64,000 nt of DNA from contig NZ_OY780936.1 of assembly GCF_963675905.1 (NCBI RefSeq), positions 1,435,946-1,499,945 on the forward strand, written 5' to 3'. Source of the stretch: an uncultured Bacteroides sp. GTDB taxonomy: Bacteria > Bacteroidota > Bacteroidia > Bacteroidales > Bacteroidaceae. Positions 1 through 10,259 of the stretch are shown piece after piece (within the stretch, counting starts at the first letter, position 1; each line of letters begins with the position of its first letter). The notes under the pieces were generated by a model. That model ran no database searches. It was not told the DNA's origin and worked only from the letters and a program-made list of their open reading frames with translations. The position numbers were made by a program, and so were the translations under genes.

Positions 1-25
1 AAGAGCAATGCAATTCAAATAAAGT

Positions 26-1909
26 TTAATCACTGTAAACTTTTTCCATATATGTTATAAAAGCTTCATTAACGAGCTTGTTACCACCAGGGGTCGGATA
101 ATTTCCCGTAAAATACCAATCGCCAGGGTTCTTCGGACATGCAGCGTGGAGTCCCTCCAAATGCTGATATACGATTTCAACTTTAGCTTTAATACCTTCA
201 GGCGTCAGAAGCTCAACCATCTTTGCTGCAATCTCTTCATCGGTAAACGGAGCATATAGTTCCTTGACATAATTAACAATCTGTTCCTTCGGAAGGTTCT
301 GCTGCTCTTTGGATTTTTTATAGGCTTCTTTAATTATATGCTGTTTATTCCTTTCTTTTAGTAATGCTATAGTTGCACGGAAAGCAATAAATTCATTCAT
401 CCGTGCCATGTCAATACCATAATAATCAGGATAACGTACCTGAGGTGAAGATGATACTATAACTATTTTCTTAGGATGAAGACGATCCAGAATACCAATA
501 ATACTCTGCTTTAACGTTGTTCCCCGAACTATACTGTCATCTATTACCACAAGATTATCCACATGCGGAACAATACTGCCATATGTTATATCATAAACGT
601 GGGCAGCAAGGTCATTTCTGGTGTTACCTTCAGCAATAAATGTACGTAACTTAATATCTTTAATCGCTACTTTCTCCGAACGGATACGCATTGAAAGGAT
701 TTTATCCAATTCCTCATATTCTAGCTGATGACCTGCCGAAGCAATCTTGCTAATTTTCAAATGATTCAGATAATTATCAAAACCTTCAAGCATTCCATAA
801 AAAGCAACCTCGGCTGTATTAGGAATGAAAGAGAAAACTGTATGTTCAAGATCATTGTCTATGGCTTTAAGAATTGGTTCAACCAAGTTACTTCCCAAAG
901 CTTTACGTTCATTATATATATCTTTATCGCTACCGCGTGAAAAATAAATTCTTTCGAAAGAACAAGCATTATATTTCTTTGGTTCATTAATCTGAGCCAA
1001 ACGAATATTTCCGGTTTTGTCAACAAGAATAGCTTCACCAGGATTGAGTTCTTTTACCTCCTCATCCGGAACGTTCATTGCTGTTTGGATAACTGGTCTT
1101 TCTGAAGCCAGAACTACAATTTCATCATCATGATAGTAAAAAGCAGGACGAATACCCCATGGATCTCTGAAGGAGAATGATTCACCACTACCTGTAATAC
1201 CACAAATCACATATCCCCCATCCCACACATCGCTTGAAGTCTTTAAAACATTCACCAAGTCAATCTGATCTTCAATGGCATGAGTTATATCCATCCCTTT
1301 CAACCCTTTAACTTCAGCTTGTTGAAAAAGACGTTCTACTTCACGGTCCAGGCGATGACCAACCTGTTCCAACATTATATATGTATCTGAATATCGGCGT
1401 GGATGTTGACCTGTTTCAGTTATACGCTGAAAGATTTCATCAACATTCGTCATATTGAAGTTTCCGCACAGAGCTAAATTTTTTGCTCTCCAGTTATTTC
1501 GACGAAGGAACGGATGAACATAAGAGATACCACTCTTTCCTGTGGTACTGTAGCGAAGGTGACCCATGTAGAGTTCTCCTGCAAAAGGAAGGCAACGTTT
1601 GGCAAAGTCGGCATCATGTAGTTTTTCAGGAGTAAGATCCTTAAAATTAGATTGCACTGTACCAAATATTTCAGTAATAGCTCCGGTACCTAATGCTCTT
1701 TCACGGAACATATACTCCTCTCCCGGGTTTGCTTCCAATTTTACACAAGCTAATCCAGCTCCCTCTTGCCCACGGTTGTGCTGTTTCTCCATCAAAAGAT
1801 AGAGTTTATTCAGCCCATACATCCATGTACCATACTTCTGCTCATAATATTCCAAAGGCTTCAGTAAGCGGATCATTGCTACGCCACATTCATGTTTTAA
1901 TGGTTCCAT
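26..1909 (-). CDS. PurF-like amidophosphoribosyltransferase, long form
   Basis: This is a class II glutamine amidotransferase fused to a phosphoribosyltransferase domain. The family moves glutamine amide nitrogen onto PRPP, the first step of purine synthesis. The N-terminus reads MEPLKHECGVAM, so the nucleophile would be Cys8 after removal of a short propeptide. The PRPP-binding loop VVIDDSIVRGTT lies at about residues 452-463. At 627 aa it is clearly longer than the usual PurF of about 470-510 aa, with extra sequence in the glutaminase half and a C-terminal extension. It starts 14 bp downstream of glmS and is probably co-transcribed with it. Bacteroides genomes generally also carry a normal-length PurF, so this may be a paralogue with a modified role. 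That last point is inference from general knowledge. Confidence 0.85.
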   Translation of the reverse strand: MEPLKHECGVAMIRLLKPLEYYEQKYGTWMYGLNKLYLLMEKQHNRGQEGAGLACVKLEANPGEEYMFRERALGTGAITEIFGTVQSNFKDLTPEKLHDADFAKRCLPFAGELYMGHLRYSTTGKSGISYVHPFLRRNNWRAKNLALCGNFNMTNVDEIFQRITETGQHPRRYSDTYIMLEQVGHRLDREVERLFQQAEVKGLKGMDITHAIEDQIDLVNVLKTSSDVWDGGYVICGITGSGESFSFRDPWGIRPAFYYHDDEIVVLASERPVIQTAMNVPDEEVKELNPGEAILVDKTGNIRLAQINEPKKYNACSFERIYFSRGSDKDIYNERKALGSNLVEPILKAIDNDLEHTVFSFIPNTAEVAFYGMLEGFDNYLNHLKISKIASAGHQLEYEELDKILSMRIRSEKVAIKDIKLRTFIAEGNTRNDLAAHVYDITYGSIVPHVDNLVVIDDSIVRGTTLKQSIIGILDRLHPKKIVIVSSSPQVRYPDYYGIDMARMNEFIAFRATIALLKERNKQHIIKEAYKKSKEQQNLPKEQIVNYVKELYAPFTDEEIAAKMVELLTPEGIKAKVEIVYQHLEGLHAACPKNPGDWYFTGNYPTPGGNKLVNEAFITYMEKVYSD

Positions 1910-1923
1910 ATAAAAATATACTT

Positions 1924-3768
1924 CTATTCTACTGTTACAGATTTCGCAAGATTTCGTGGCTGATCAACATCCATACCTTTACATACGGCAATGTGATAAG
2001 CCAACAACTGAAGTGGAACTGTTGCAACCAATGGATCAAGACATTCAATTGTTCCAGGTAATTCAATGCAATAATCTGCAATGTTTTTAACCACTTCATC
2101 ACCCTCAGTTACTATAGCAATAACTTTTCCTTTACGTGCTTTTATTTCCTGAATATTACTAATCAGTTTCTCATACATACCATTTTGGGTGGCAACAACT
2201 ACAACCGGCATTTCTGCATCAATTAATGCAATTGGTCCGTGTTTCATTTCAGCAGCAGGATAACCTTCTGCATGAATATATGAGATTTCTTTTAATTTTA
2301 AAGCACCTTCCAAAGCTACTGGATAACTGTATCCGCGACCTAAATATATAAAATTATGCGCATAGGTGAAAATCTTAGAAAGCTGAGCTATTTTATCATT
2401 ATTTTCTAATATCTTTTTCATTTTATCCGGAATCTGATTCAATTCATGAACCACATTCAGAAATTCTTCCTGGCTAATTGAGTTTTTCTCTTTTGCCAAA
2501 GTAAGAGCCAACATAGTTAACACTGTAACCTGTCCAGTAAATGCTTTTGTTGAAGCTACCCCAATTTCAGGTCCAACATGGATATACGATCCGGTGTGTG
2601 TTGCTCTCGGAATTGAAGACCCGATAGCATTACAGATACCATATATAAATGCACCTTTACTTTTTGCAAGTTCAACCGCAGCTAATGTATCAGCAGTTTC
2701 TCCTGACTGTGAAATTGAAATCACTACATCATCTTCTGAAATCACGGGATCGCGATAACGAAACTCGGATGCATATTCTACTTCTACAGGAATTCGGCAG
2801 AAACTTTCAATCAGATGTTTTCCAATTAAAGCTGCATGCCATGAAGTTCCACAAGCTACAATTATAAATCTTTTTGCCTTAAGTAACTTCTCTTTATAAT
2901 CAATAACAGCAGAGAGTACAACATTCGTTCCTTCTACGTTTATACGCCCACGCATACAATCGTGAATACAATCTGGCTGTTCAAAAATCTCCTTCAACAT
3001 AAAATGAGAATAACCTCCTTTTTCAAGCTGACCTAAATTTAGAGCAACAGTAGAGATCTCGGGATTCATAACCACATTATTCAAATCTACTACTTTAAGT
3101 TCTTCATTGCGCTTGATTACTGCAATTTCTTCATCTTCAAGATATACAACCTTGTCTGTATACTCTACAATCGGTGTAGCATCTGATGCAAGAAAAAACT
3201 CATCATCTCCAATACCTACAACCAAAGGACTACTTTTACGAGCCGCAATAATCTCATTTGGATTATTTTTCTCTAACACAGCAATAGCATAAGCTCCAAT
3301 AACTTCACCTAATGCCAACTGTACAGCTGTTAGTAAATCAAGATTTTTAGTTACCTTAATATATTCAATAAGCTGAACTAAGACCTCAGTATCTGTGCTA
3401 CTTTTGAAAGTATAACCTTTTGCTTGAAGTTTTTCTTTTAATACTGCGTAATTTTCAATAATACCATTATGGATAAGTGCCAGACTTTCGGAGGAAGAGT
3501 AATGAGGGTGAGCATTTGCCTGACAAGGTTCGCCATGAGTAGCCCAACGAGTATGAGCAATACCTATATTGCCAGAAATATCTTTTTGCGCAACAAATTC
3601 CTCTAATTCAGAAACTTTGCCTTTCGCCTTATATACATTTAATTGTTGATCTTTGCTAATCAATGCAACTCCTGCACTATCATAACCTCTATATTCCAGC
3701 CGTTTTAATCCTTTTATAAGAATCGGATAAGCGTCTTTTTTACCTATGTAACCTACTATACCGCACAT
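1924..3768 (-). CDS. glmS: glutamine--fructose-6-phosphate aminotransferase (isomerizing)
   Basis: GlmS makes glucosamine-6-phosphate from fructose-6-phosphate and glutamine, the entry step to UDP-GlcNAc, peptidoglycan and LPS. The protein begins MCGIVGYIGKK, with the catalytic Cys exposed after Met removal. The N-terminal half is the glutaminase domain (HTRWATHGEP, HNGIIENY). The C-terminal half holds two SIS sugar-isomerase domains (SQSGETADT; AEGYPAAEMKHGPIAL) and ends LAKSVTVE, as is usual. The length of 614 aa is normal. It is the first gene of the minus-strand pair with the PurF-like gene and is divergent from gltB. I see no glmS ribozyme upstream. A TAnnTTTG element lies 27 bp before the start codon. 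Confidence 0.96.
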   Translation of the reverse strand: MCGIVGYIGKKDAYPILIKGLKRLEYRGYDSAGVALISKDQQLNVYKAKGKVSELEEFVAQKDISGNIGIAHTRWATHGEPCQANAHPHYSSSESLALIHNGIIENYAVLKEKLQAKGYTFKSSTDTEVLVQLIEYIKVTKNLDLLTAVQLALGEVIGAYAIAVLEKNNPNEIIAARKSSPLVVGIGDDEFFLASDATPIVEYTDKVVYLEDEEIAVIKRNEELKVVDLNNVVMNPEISTVALNLGQLEKGGYSHFMLKEIFEQPDCIHDCMRGRINVEGTNVVLSAVIDYKEKLLKAKRFIIVACGTSWHAALIGKHLIESFCRIPVEVEYASEFRYRDPVISEDDVVISISQSGETADTLAAVELAKSKGAFIYGICNAIGSSIPRATHTGSYIHVGPEIGVASTKAFTGQVTVLTMLALTLAKEKNSISQEEFLNVVHELNQIPDKMKKILENNDKIAQLSKIFTYAHNFIYLGRGYSYPVALEGALKLKEISYIHAEGYPAAEMKHGPIALIDAEMPVVVVATQNGMYEKLISNIQEIKARKGKVIAIVTEGDEVVKNIADYCIELPGTIECLDPLVATVPLQLLAYHIAVCKGMDVDQPRNLAKSVTVE

Positions 3769-3794
3769 TTTTTATATAAGATTTAAATTTCGTG

Positions 3795-3802
3795 CAAAGA
3801 TA
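3795..3802 (-). promoter_or_regulatory. -7 element of the glmS promoter
   Basis: On the minus strand this reads TATCTTTG, a perfect match to the Bacteroides sigma-ABfr -7 consensus TAnnTTTG. It lies 27 bp before the glmS start codon. No clear -33 TTTG is visible. The 340-bp stretch 3769-4109 is the divergent glmS/gltB regulatory region. Apart from the two -7 elements it is plain AT-rich DNA. Confidence 0.55.
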
Positions 3803-4048
3803 GTCATTATTATCTATATATTTAGCATTTTAATTTGAAAAAACATTCTTTCATAACTTTATGCTTATTAGTAGACAAATCTAAAGTGCACTTTGACAAA
3901 CTTTCAAATTGTAATATAATCATTAAATAATTAATAATATCGTAACCAAATCACACAACATTCTTGCAGATTAACGTTTTTACAGAAGAAAAACTAAATT
4001 ATTAACAAATAATAATAGAAATAAATGTATCAAAATGAAATTTATTCG

Positions 4049-4056
4049 TAGTTTTG
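4049..4056 (+). promoter_or_regulatory. -7 element upstream of gltB
   Basis: TAGTTTTG matches the TAnnTTTG consensus and lies 54 bp before the gltB start codon, a plausible leader length. No good -33 TTTG is visible, which could mean that an activator is needed. Confidence 0.45.
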
Positions 4057-4109
4057 CAAATCATTTTGATAACGTAAATGAATGATATCGTATAATAAAG
4101 TCAATTAGA

Positions 4110-7100
4110 ATGAAGAATCGAGAACTTTTTAACAACAAACAAACAGTAATTCCTTATCAGCAGCAACCAGATCATGCAGGTTTATACAGCGCTGCTAACG
4201 AGCATGACGCATGCGGAGTTGGTATGCTAGTAAACATCAACGGTGGTAAATCACATGAAATTGTAGAATCTGCTCTGAAAGTATTAGAAAACATGCAGCA
4301 CCGCGGCGCAGAAGGCGCAGATAATAAAACCGGTGATGGAGCAGGAATTATGCTGCAGATTCCTCATGAGTTCATTTTGCTACAAGGTATTCCTGTACCT
4401 GAAAAGGGCAAATACGGAACTGGCCTTTTATTCCTTCCTAAAAACTTAAATGACCAAGCATTACTTTTAGACATTGTCACTAAAGAAATTGAAAAAGAAG
4501 GACTTAGCTTAATGCATCTTCGCGATGTTCCTACCAATCCTAGTATACTTGGTAAGGATGCACTTGCTTCTGAACCAGATGTAAAACAAGTATTTATCAC
4601 AGGATTTACGGACTCTGAAACAGCAGAACGAAAATTATATATTATAAGGAAGAGAATTGAGAATCTTGTAAATTCATCTTCTATTGATTCTAAAAAAGAA
4701 TTTTATATTGTATCTTTATCAAGTAAGAGCATTATTTACAAGGGAATGTTGTCATCATCACAGCTAAGACATTATTTCCCTGATTTAACTAACAGCTATT
4801 TCACCAGTGGATTAGCTTTAGTACACTCTCGCTTTAGTACAAATACTTTCCCAACATGGTCTTTAGCTCAACCTTTCCGTTTGTTAGCTCATAATGGAGA
4901 GATTAACACTATTCGTGGTAACCGTGGATGGATGGAAGCTAGAGAAAGTGTGCTTAATTCACCACTACTAGGTGATTTAAAAGACATCCGCCCTATCATC
5001 CAAAAAGGAATGAGCGATAGTGCTTCGCTTGATAATGTTCTTGAATTCCTTGTGATGTCAGGACTAAGCTTGCCTCATGCAATGGCAATGTTAGTTCCGG
5101 AAAGTTTCAACGAAAAGAATCCTATTTCTGAAGATTTGAAAGCTTTCTATGAATATCATTCTATTTTAATGGAACCATGGGATGGTCCTGCTGCATTGTT
5201 ATTCTCTGACGGAAGATATGCCGGAGGTATGCTTGACAGAAACGGTCTTCGTCCTGCACGTTATCTAATCACAAAAAATGATATGATGGTTGTTGCTTCA
5301 GAAGTTGGCGTTATGAACTTTGAAGCAAACGAAATAAAAGAAAAAGGTCGTTTACAACCTGGTAAGATTTTATTAATTGATACTGAGAAGGGTGAAGTTT
5401 ACTACGACGGCGAAATTAAAAAGCAATTAGCAGAAGCTAAGCCTTATCGTACTTGGTTGGCAAGCAACCGTATTGACTTGGATAAGATTCAAACCGGAAG
5501 AAAAGTTTCTCATAAGGTTGATAAATACGACCGTATGCTTCACACATTTGGATATTCTAAGGAAGATATCGAAAAGCTTATCATTCCGATGGGATCTACT
5601 GGAGCTGAACCTTTGGCATCTATGGGTAACGATACCCCACTGGCGGTTCTTTCTACAAAACCTCAATTGTTATACAACTACTTCCGTCAACAATTCGCTC
5701 AGGTAACCAATCCGCCGATTGACCCATTACGTGAGCAGCTAGTTATGTCGTTGACTGAATACATTGGTGCTGTAGGTATGAACATACTTACTCCAAACGA
5801 AGAACATTGCAAGATGGTAAAACTAAACCACCCTATCTTAAGCAATGCTCAATTAGATATTTTGTGCAACATCAGATACAAAGGATTCAACACAGTAAAA
5901 CTTCCTATATTATTTGATGTAAATAAAGGTAAAACCGGATTGGAAGAATCATTGGCAAACCTTTGTAAGCAAGCAGAAAAGTCAGTTACTGATGGCGTAA
6001 ACTATATCGTTCTTTCTGATAGAGACGTAGATGCAACTCACGCAGCTATCCCTGCATTGCTTGCAGTTAGTGCCGTGCATCATCATTTGATATCAGTTCA
6101 GAAACGCGTGCAAACAGCATTGATCGTTGAAAGTGGCGAAATACGCGAAGTAATGCATGCAGCTTTATTATTAGGCTTTGGTGCAAGTGCTATCAATCCT
6201 TACATGGCATTCGCAATTCTGGATAACCTGATTGCAAAACAAGAAATTCAGCTTGATTATGCAACTGCAGAAAAGAATTATATTAAATCTATCAGCAAAG
6301 GTCTCTTTAAGGTTATGTCTAAAATGGGTATTAGCACTATCCGTAGTTACCGCGGAGCAAAAATATTCGAAGCTGTAGGTTTGAGCCAAGAACTTAGCAA
6401 CGCATACTTTGGTGGTATAAACTCAACTATTGGCGGTATTCGTCTTGACGAGATCGCAGCCGATGCTGTAGAGATACATGCCGAAGGATTTGGTGCTGAA
6501 GGTTTCGAAGACCTTAAAAATAAAGGTATTTACAGTTTCCGTAAAGGTGGAGAACAACACGCATGGAATCCTGAAACTATTTCTACTTTGCAACTTGCTA
6601 CCCGATTGGGAAGTTATAAAAAGTTCAAAGAATTCTCTCACTTGGTAGATGGCAAAGAAGCTCCGATTTTCCTTCGCGACTTCTTAAGCTTTAAAAAGAA
6701 TCCTATTTCTATTGACCAGGTTGAGCCAGCTTCAGAAATTATGAAGCGATTCGTTACAGGAGCTATGTCTTTTGGTTCTATCAGCCGTGAGGCACACGAA
6801 ACAATGGCACTTGCCATGAACAAGATTGGCGGAAAGAGTAACACTGGAGAAGGTGGAGAAGACGCTGCCCGTTTCAAGACTTTGGAAAACGGCATGTCAA
6901 TGCGCTCTGCTATCAAACAGGTAGCTTCCGGACGTTTCGGTGTAACAGCTGAATATCTTGTAAATGCAGACGAAATACAGATTAAAGTAGCTCAGGGAGC
7001 AAAACCAGGAGAAGGTGGTCAGTTGCCAGGATTTAAAGTAGATGAAGTTATTGCTAAGACTCGTCACTCAATCAAGGGAATTTCACTAATCTCTCCCCCA

Positions 7101-8657
7101 CCTCATCACGATATTTATTCTATTGAGGATTTGGCACAGCTTATCTTCGACTTGAAGAATATTAATCCACAAGCTCGCATAAGTGTGAAACTTGTTGCAG
7201 AAAGTGGTGTTGGAACAATTGCTGCCGGTGTAGCTAAAGCAAAAGCCGATCACATTGTAATATCTGGTGCTGAAGGTGGTACAGGAGCTAGCCCTGCAAG
7301 TTCAATCCGTTACGCTGGTATATCTCCGGAAATTGGATTGGCTGAGACTCAACAGACTTTAGTTCTAAATGGATTACGCGGACATGTTGTTCTACAGGTA
7401 GACGGTCAGTTAAAAACAGGACGTGACATCGTTCTTATGGCTATGCTTGGTGCTGAAGAATACGGATTTGCAACATCAGCTCTTATTGTTTTAGGCTGTG
7501 TTATGATGCGTAAATGTCACTTGAACACTTGCCCGGTAGGTGTTGCAACTCAGGACCCAGAACTTCGTAAGAGATTCCATGGTCGTCATGAATACCTGGT
7601 TAACTTCTTCAATTTCCTTGCAGAAGAAGTTCGTGAGTATCTTGCTGAAATGGGATTCACAAAACTAGAAGATATTGTTGGACGTACAGACTTAATTGAA
7701 CGTAAGCACATTACCAGCAATGTAAAATATGAATTATTAGATCTTTCTAAGTTGACTTATATGCCTTCACAAGGAACTGATGCTGCAATACATCACGTTG
7801 GTGAAAGAATTCACTCTATCGGTGAAGTGAAGGATACAACAATCATTGCTCAGGCATCTGAAGCAATTGAACACGAAAAAGAAGTTTCTTTGGAATACAC
7901 TATTGAAAATACAGATCGTAGTGTTGGTACTATGCTTAGTGGTGTTATTGCTAAGAAGCATGGTGGAGCCGGACTTCCGGATGATACTTTAAATATTAAG
8001 TTCAAAGGATCTGCAGGACAAAGTTTTGGTGCATTCCTTACTAAGGGAGTAAACTTCAAACTAGAAGGTGAAGCTAACGACTATTTAGGAAAAGGTCTTT
8101 CAGGTGGCCGCATAAGCTTGCTTCCTCCTAAGCGTTCTACATTTATTGCAGAAGATAATACGATTGCCGGTAATACTCTTCTTTACGGAGCTACAAGCGG
8201 TGAAGTATATATTAACGGACGCGTTGGTGAACGTTTTGCAGTACGTAACTCGGGAGCTACATCTGTAGTTGAAGGCGTTGGAGACCACTGCTGTGAATAC
8301 ATGACTGGTGGACGTATAGTTGTTTTAGGAAGTACCGGACGTAACTTCGCAGCCGGAATGAGTGGTGGAGTTGCTTATGTATGGAATAAAGACGGAAACT
8401 TTGATTATTTCTGTAACATGGAAATGGTTGAATTATCATTAATTGAAGAATCAAGTTACCGTAAGGAATTGCACGAACTAATTCGCAATCACTACTTCTA
8501 CACTGGAAGTAAGCTTGCAAAAACAATGCTCGACTCTTGGGAAAAGTATGTTGATCAGTTTATTCAGATTGTACCTATTGAATACAAAAAAGTACTTCAG
8601 GAAGAACAAATGGAGAAACTGCAACAAAAGATTGCAAACGTGCAGAGAGATTATTAA
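4110..8657 (+). CDS. gltB: glutamate synthase large subunit
   Basis: GltB catalyses the glutamine amide transfer of GOGAT: 2-oxoglutarate plus glutamine gives two glutamates. A propeptide of 34 residues precedes the nucleophile in DACGVGMLVN (Cys35), as in other GltB proteins. Order of domains: class II amidotransferase (about 35-430), central domain, FMN-binding glutamate synthase barrel (about 850-1230; GAEGGTGASP), and the C-terminal beta-helix domain with Gly-rich repeats (GGRIVVLGSTG). The [3Fe-4S] cysteines lie at about 1130-1141 in CVMMRKCHLNTCPVG. The length of 1515 aa is normal. It is followed 169 bp later by gltD, with a large hairpin between them. Confidence 0.97.
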   Translation: MKNRELFNNKQTVIPYQQQPDHAGLYSAANEHDACGVGMLVNINGGKSHEIVESALKVLENMQHRGAEGADNKTGDGAGIMLQIPHEFILLQGIPVPEKGKYGTGLLFLPKNLNDQALLLDIVTKEIEKEGLSLMHLRDVPTNPSILGKDALASEPDVKQVFITGFTDSETAERKLYIIRKRIENLVNSSSIDSKKEFYIVSLSSKSIIYKGMLSSSQLRHYFPDLTNSYFTSGLALVHSRFSTNTFPTWSLAQPFRLLAHNGEINTIRGNRGWMEARESVLNSPLLGDLKDIRPIIQKGMSDSASLDNVLEFLVMSGLSLPHAMAMLVPESFNEKNPISEDLKAFYEYHSILMEPWDGPAALLFSDGRYAGGMLDRNGLRPARYLITKNDMMVVASEVGVMNFEANEIKEKGRLQPGKILLIDTEKGEVYYDGEIKKQLAEAKPYRTWLASNRIDLDKIQTGRKVSHKVDKYDRMLHTFGYSKEDIEKLIIPMGSTGAEPLASMGNDTPLAVLSTKPQLLYNYFRQQFAQVTNPPIDPLREQLVMSLTEYIGAVGMNILTPNEEHCKMVKLNHPILSNAQLDILCNIRYKGFNTVKLPILFDVNKGKTGLEESLANLCKQAEKSVTDGVNYIVLSDRDVDATHAAIPALLAVSAVHHHLISVQKRVQTALIVESGEIREVMHAALLLGFGASAINPYMAFAILDNLIAKQEIQLDYATAEKNYIKSISKGLFKVMSKMGISTIRSYRGAKIFEAVGLSQELSNAYFGGINSTIGGIRLDEIAADAVEIHAEGFGAEGFEDLKNKGIYSFRKGGEQHAWNPETISTLQLATRLGSYKKFKEFSHLVDGKEAPIFLRDFLSFKKNPISIDQVEPASEIMKRFVTGAMSFGSISREAHETMALAMNKIGGKSNTGEGGEDAARFKTLENGMSMRSAIKQVASGRFGVTAEYLVNADEIQIKVAQGAKPGEGGQLPGFKVDEVIAKTRHSIKGISLISPPPHHDIYSIEDLAQLIFDLKNINPQARISVKLVAESGVGTIAAGVAKAKADHIVISGAEGGTGASPASSIRYAGISPEIGLAETQQTLVLNGLRGHVVLQVDGQLKTGRDIVLMAMLGAEEYGFATSALIVLGCVMMRKCHLNTCPVGVATQDPELRKRFHGRHEYLVNFFNFLAEEVREYLAEMGFTKLEDIVGRTDLIERKHITSNVKYELLDLSKLTYMPSQGTDAAIHHVGERIHSIGEVKDTTIIAQASEAIEHEKEVSLEYTIENTDRSVGTMLSGVIAKKHGGAGLPDDTLNIKFKGSAGQSFGAFLTKGVNFKLEGEANDYLGKGLSGGRISLLPPKRSTFIAEDNTIAGNTLLYGATSGEVYINGRVGERFAVRNSGATSVVEGVGDHCCEYMTGGRIVVLGSTGRNFAAGMSGGVAYVWNKDGNFDYFCNMEMVELSLIEESSYRKELHELIRNHYFYTGSKLAKTMLDSWEKYVDQFIQIVPIEYKKVLQEEQMEKLQQKIANVQRDY

Positions 8658-8701
8658 TTATATATAGAATCCTAAAGAAACAGATCAGGAATAAATATTA
8701 A

Positions 8702-8761
8702 AAAGGTGTACACCTAATTTCAACAAAGTGTACTCTCTATGAAATTATAGTGTACACCTTT
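8702..8761. repeat. long stem-loop between gltB and gltD
   Basis: The outer arms AAAGGTGTACAC (8702-8713) and GTGTACACCTTT (8750-8761) are perfectly complementary over 12 bp. Inside them a second pair, TAATTTCA (8715-8722) and TGAAATTA (8740-8747), extends the stem with a small internal bulge. No T-run follows directly, so it is not a classical terminator. It could set the GltB:GltD mRNA ratio by processing or attenuation, or it could be an operator. Both are inference. Confidence 0.6.
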
Positions 8762-8826
8762 ATTAAATTAGCTCTAGAGTAATCAGAGAACTATTCAGAT
8801 CATTCTTACTTAATCAACAAATAGAA

Positions 8827-10248
8827 ATGGGAAATCCAAAAGCATTCTTAACAATACATAGACAAGAGGCCGGATACAGACCTCTTCACGAACGTGTTTC
8901 TGACTTCGGTGAAGTAGAACAGACACTTAACAGCCATGACCGCAAATTACAAGCATCACGTTGTATGGATTGCGGCACACCATTCTGCCACTGGGCATGT
9001 CCTATCGGAAACCTTCAACCAGAATGGCAAGATCTTCTTTACAAAGGAAAATGGAAAGAGGCTTATGAAGTTTTGGAAAACACTTGTGACTTTCCAGAAT
9101 TCACCGGCCGTATCTGCCCTGCCTTATGCGAAAAGAGTTGCGTATTGAAACTTTCTACTGACGAGCCTGTAACTATCCGCGAAAACGAAGCTGCAATTGT
9201 TGAAACTGCTTTCCGCGAAGGTTATATTATACCAAAGCACCCAGTTAGAAATGGAAAGAAAGTAGCAGTGATAGGTTCGGGTCCTGCCGGATTGGTTGTT
9301 GCAAACCAGTTAAACCGTAAAGGATACGAAGTTACTGTTTACGAAAAACACGAAGATGTGGGTGGTCTACTTCGTTATGGTATTCCAAACTTCAAGCTAA
9401 ATAAAAATATTATTGAACGTCGCGTTAATCTGCTTAAACAAGAAGGCGTTATATTTGTTACTTCTACAGAAATTGGCAAAGATATTACAGCTAAAGATTT
9501 GGTTGATTCAAACGATGCAGTATGCGTTTGTATCGGTGCGGAAGTTCCAAGAGACCTTCCAATTGAAGGACGCAACCTGAAAGGTGTACACTTTGCATTA
9601 GAATTACTGAGTCAGCAAAACAGAATTTTAGCCGGACATACTTTTGATAAAGATGAATTAATAAATGCCAAAGGTAAAAAGGTATTGATTATTGGTGGTG
9701 GTGATACAGGATCTGACTGTATTGGAACATCAAATCGTCATGGAGCAGTAAGCGTTAATCAGATTGAAATTCTGCCTAAACCTCCTGTTCATGATAATCC
9801 TGATACTCCATGGCCTATGTATCCTCAGGTTCTGAAAACAACAAGTTCTCACGAAGAAGGTTGTACACGCCGCTGGAACATTAATTCATGCCGTTTCATT
9901 GGAGAAAACGGACAGTTGAAAGCTGTTGAGATAGAAGAAGTATCCTGGGAAAAAGGAGAAAATGGACGTATGGCTATGATTCCTTCTGGTAAGAAAGAAA
10001 TTGTTGAAGCCGATCTTGTATTCCTGGCAATGGGATTTGTACATCCTACTCAGGAAGGCATTATTGAACAATTGGGACTAGCGGTAGATAATCGCAAGAA
10101 TATTGCAATTGATTCACATGCCGCTGCATCAACAGCTAAGGTATTTGCTGCCGGAGATGCTGCTACAGGAGCTAGTCTTGTTGTAAGAGCAATGGCAGGC
10201 GGACGAAAAGCTGCTTCAGAGATTGATGCTTTTTTAAGTAACAAATAA
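8827..10248 (+). CDS. gltD: glutamate synthase small subunit
   Basis: GltD takes electrons from NAD(P)H through FAD and two [4Fe-4S] clusters to the GltB subunit. The N-terminal cysteines are CMDCGTPFCHWAC (Cys46, 49, 54, 58) and GRICPALCEKSC. The FAD-binding motif GSGPAG lies near residue 150 and the NAD(P)H-binding motif GGGDTG near residue 291. The C-terminal AAGDAATGASLVVRAMAGG closes the FAD site. The length of 473 aa is normal. It sits between gltB and asnB, and asnB begins 11 bp after its stop codon, so gltD and asnB are probably translated from one mRNA. Its fold recurs as the C-terminal half of the fused HydB at 40225-43332. Confidence 0.96.
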   Translation: MGNPKAFLTIHRQEAGYRPLHERVSDFGEVEQTLNSHDRKLQASRCMDCGTPFCHWACPIGNLQPEWQDLLYKGKWKEAYEVLENTCDFPEFTGRICPALCEKSCVLKLSTDEPVTIRENEAAIVETAFREGYIIPKHPVRNGKKVAVIGSGPAGLVVANQLNRKGYEVTVYEKHEDVGGLLRYGIPNFKLNKNIIERRVNLLKQEGVIFVTSTEIGKDITAKDLVDSNDAVCVCIGAEVPRDLPIEGRNLKGVHFALELLSQQNRILAGHTFDKDELINAKGKKVLIIGGGDTGSDCIGTSNRHGAVSVNQIEILPKPPVHDNPDTPWPMYPQVLKTTSSHEEGCTRRWNINSCRFIGENGQLKAVEIEEVSWEKGENGRMAMIPSGKKEIVEADLVFLAMGFVHPTQEGIIEQLGLAVDNRKNIAIDSHAAASTAKVFAAGDAATGASLVVRAMAGGRKAASEIDAFLSNK

Positions 10249-10259
10249 ACTAATAAATT

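Noticed and set aside
3769-3830. A glmS ribozyme upstream of glmS
   Set aside because: No conserved ribozyme core is visible, and the leader is short. This ribozyme is typical of Firmicutes.
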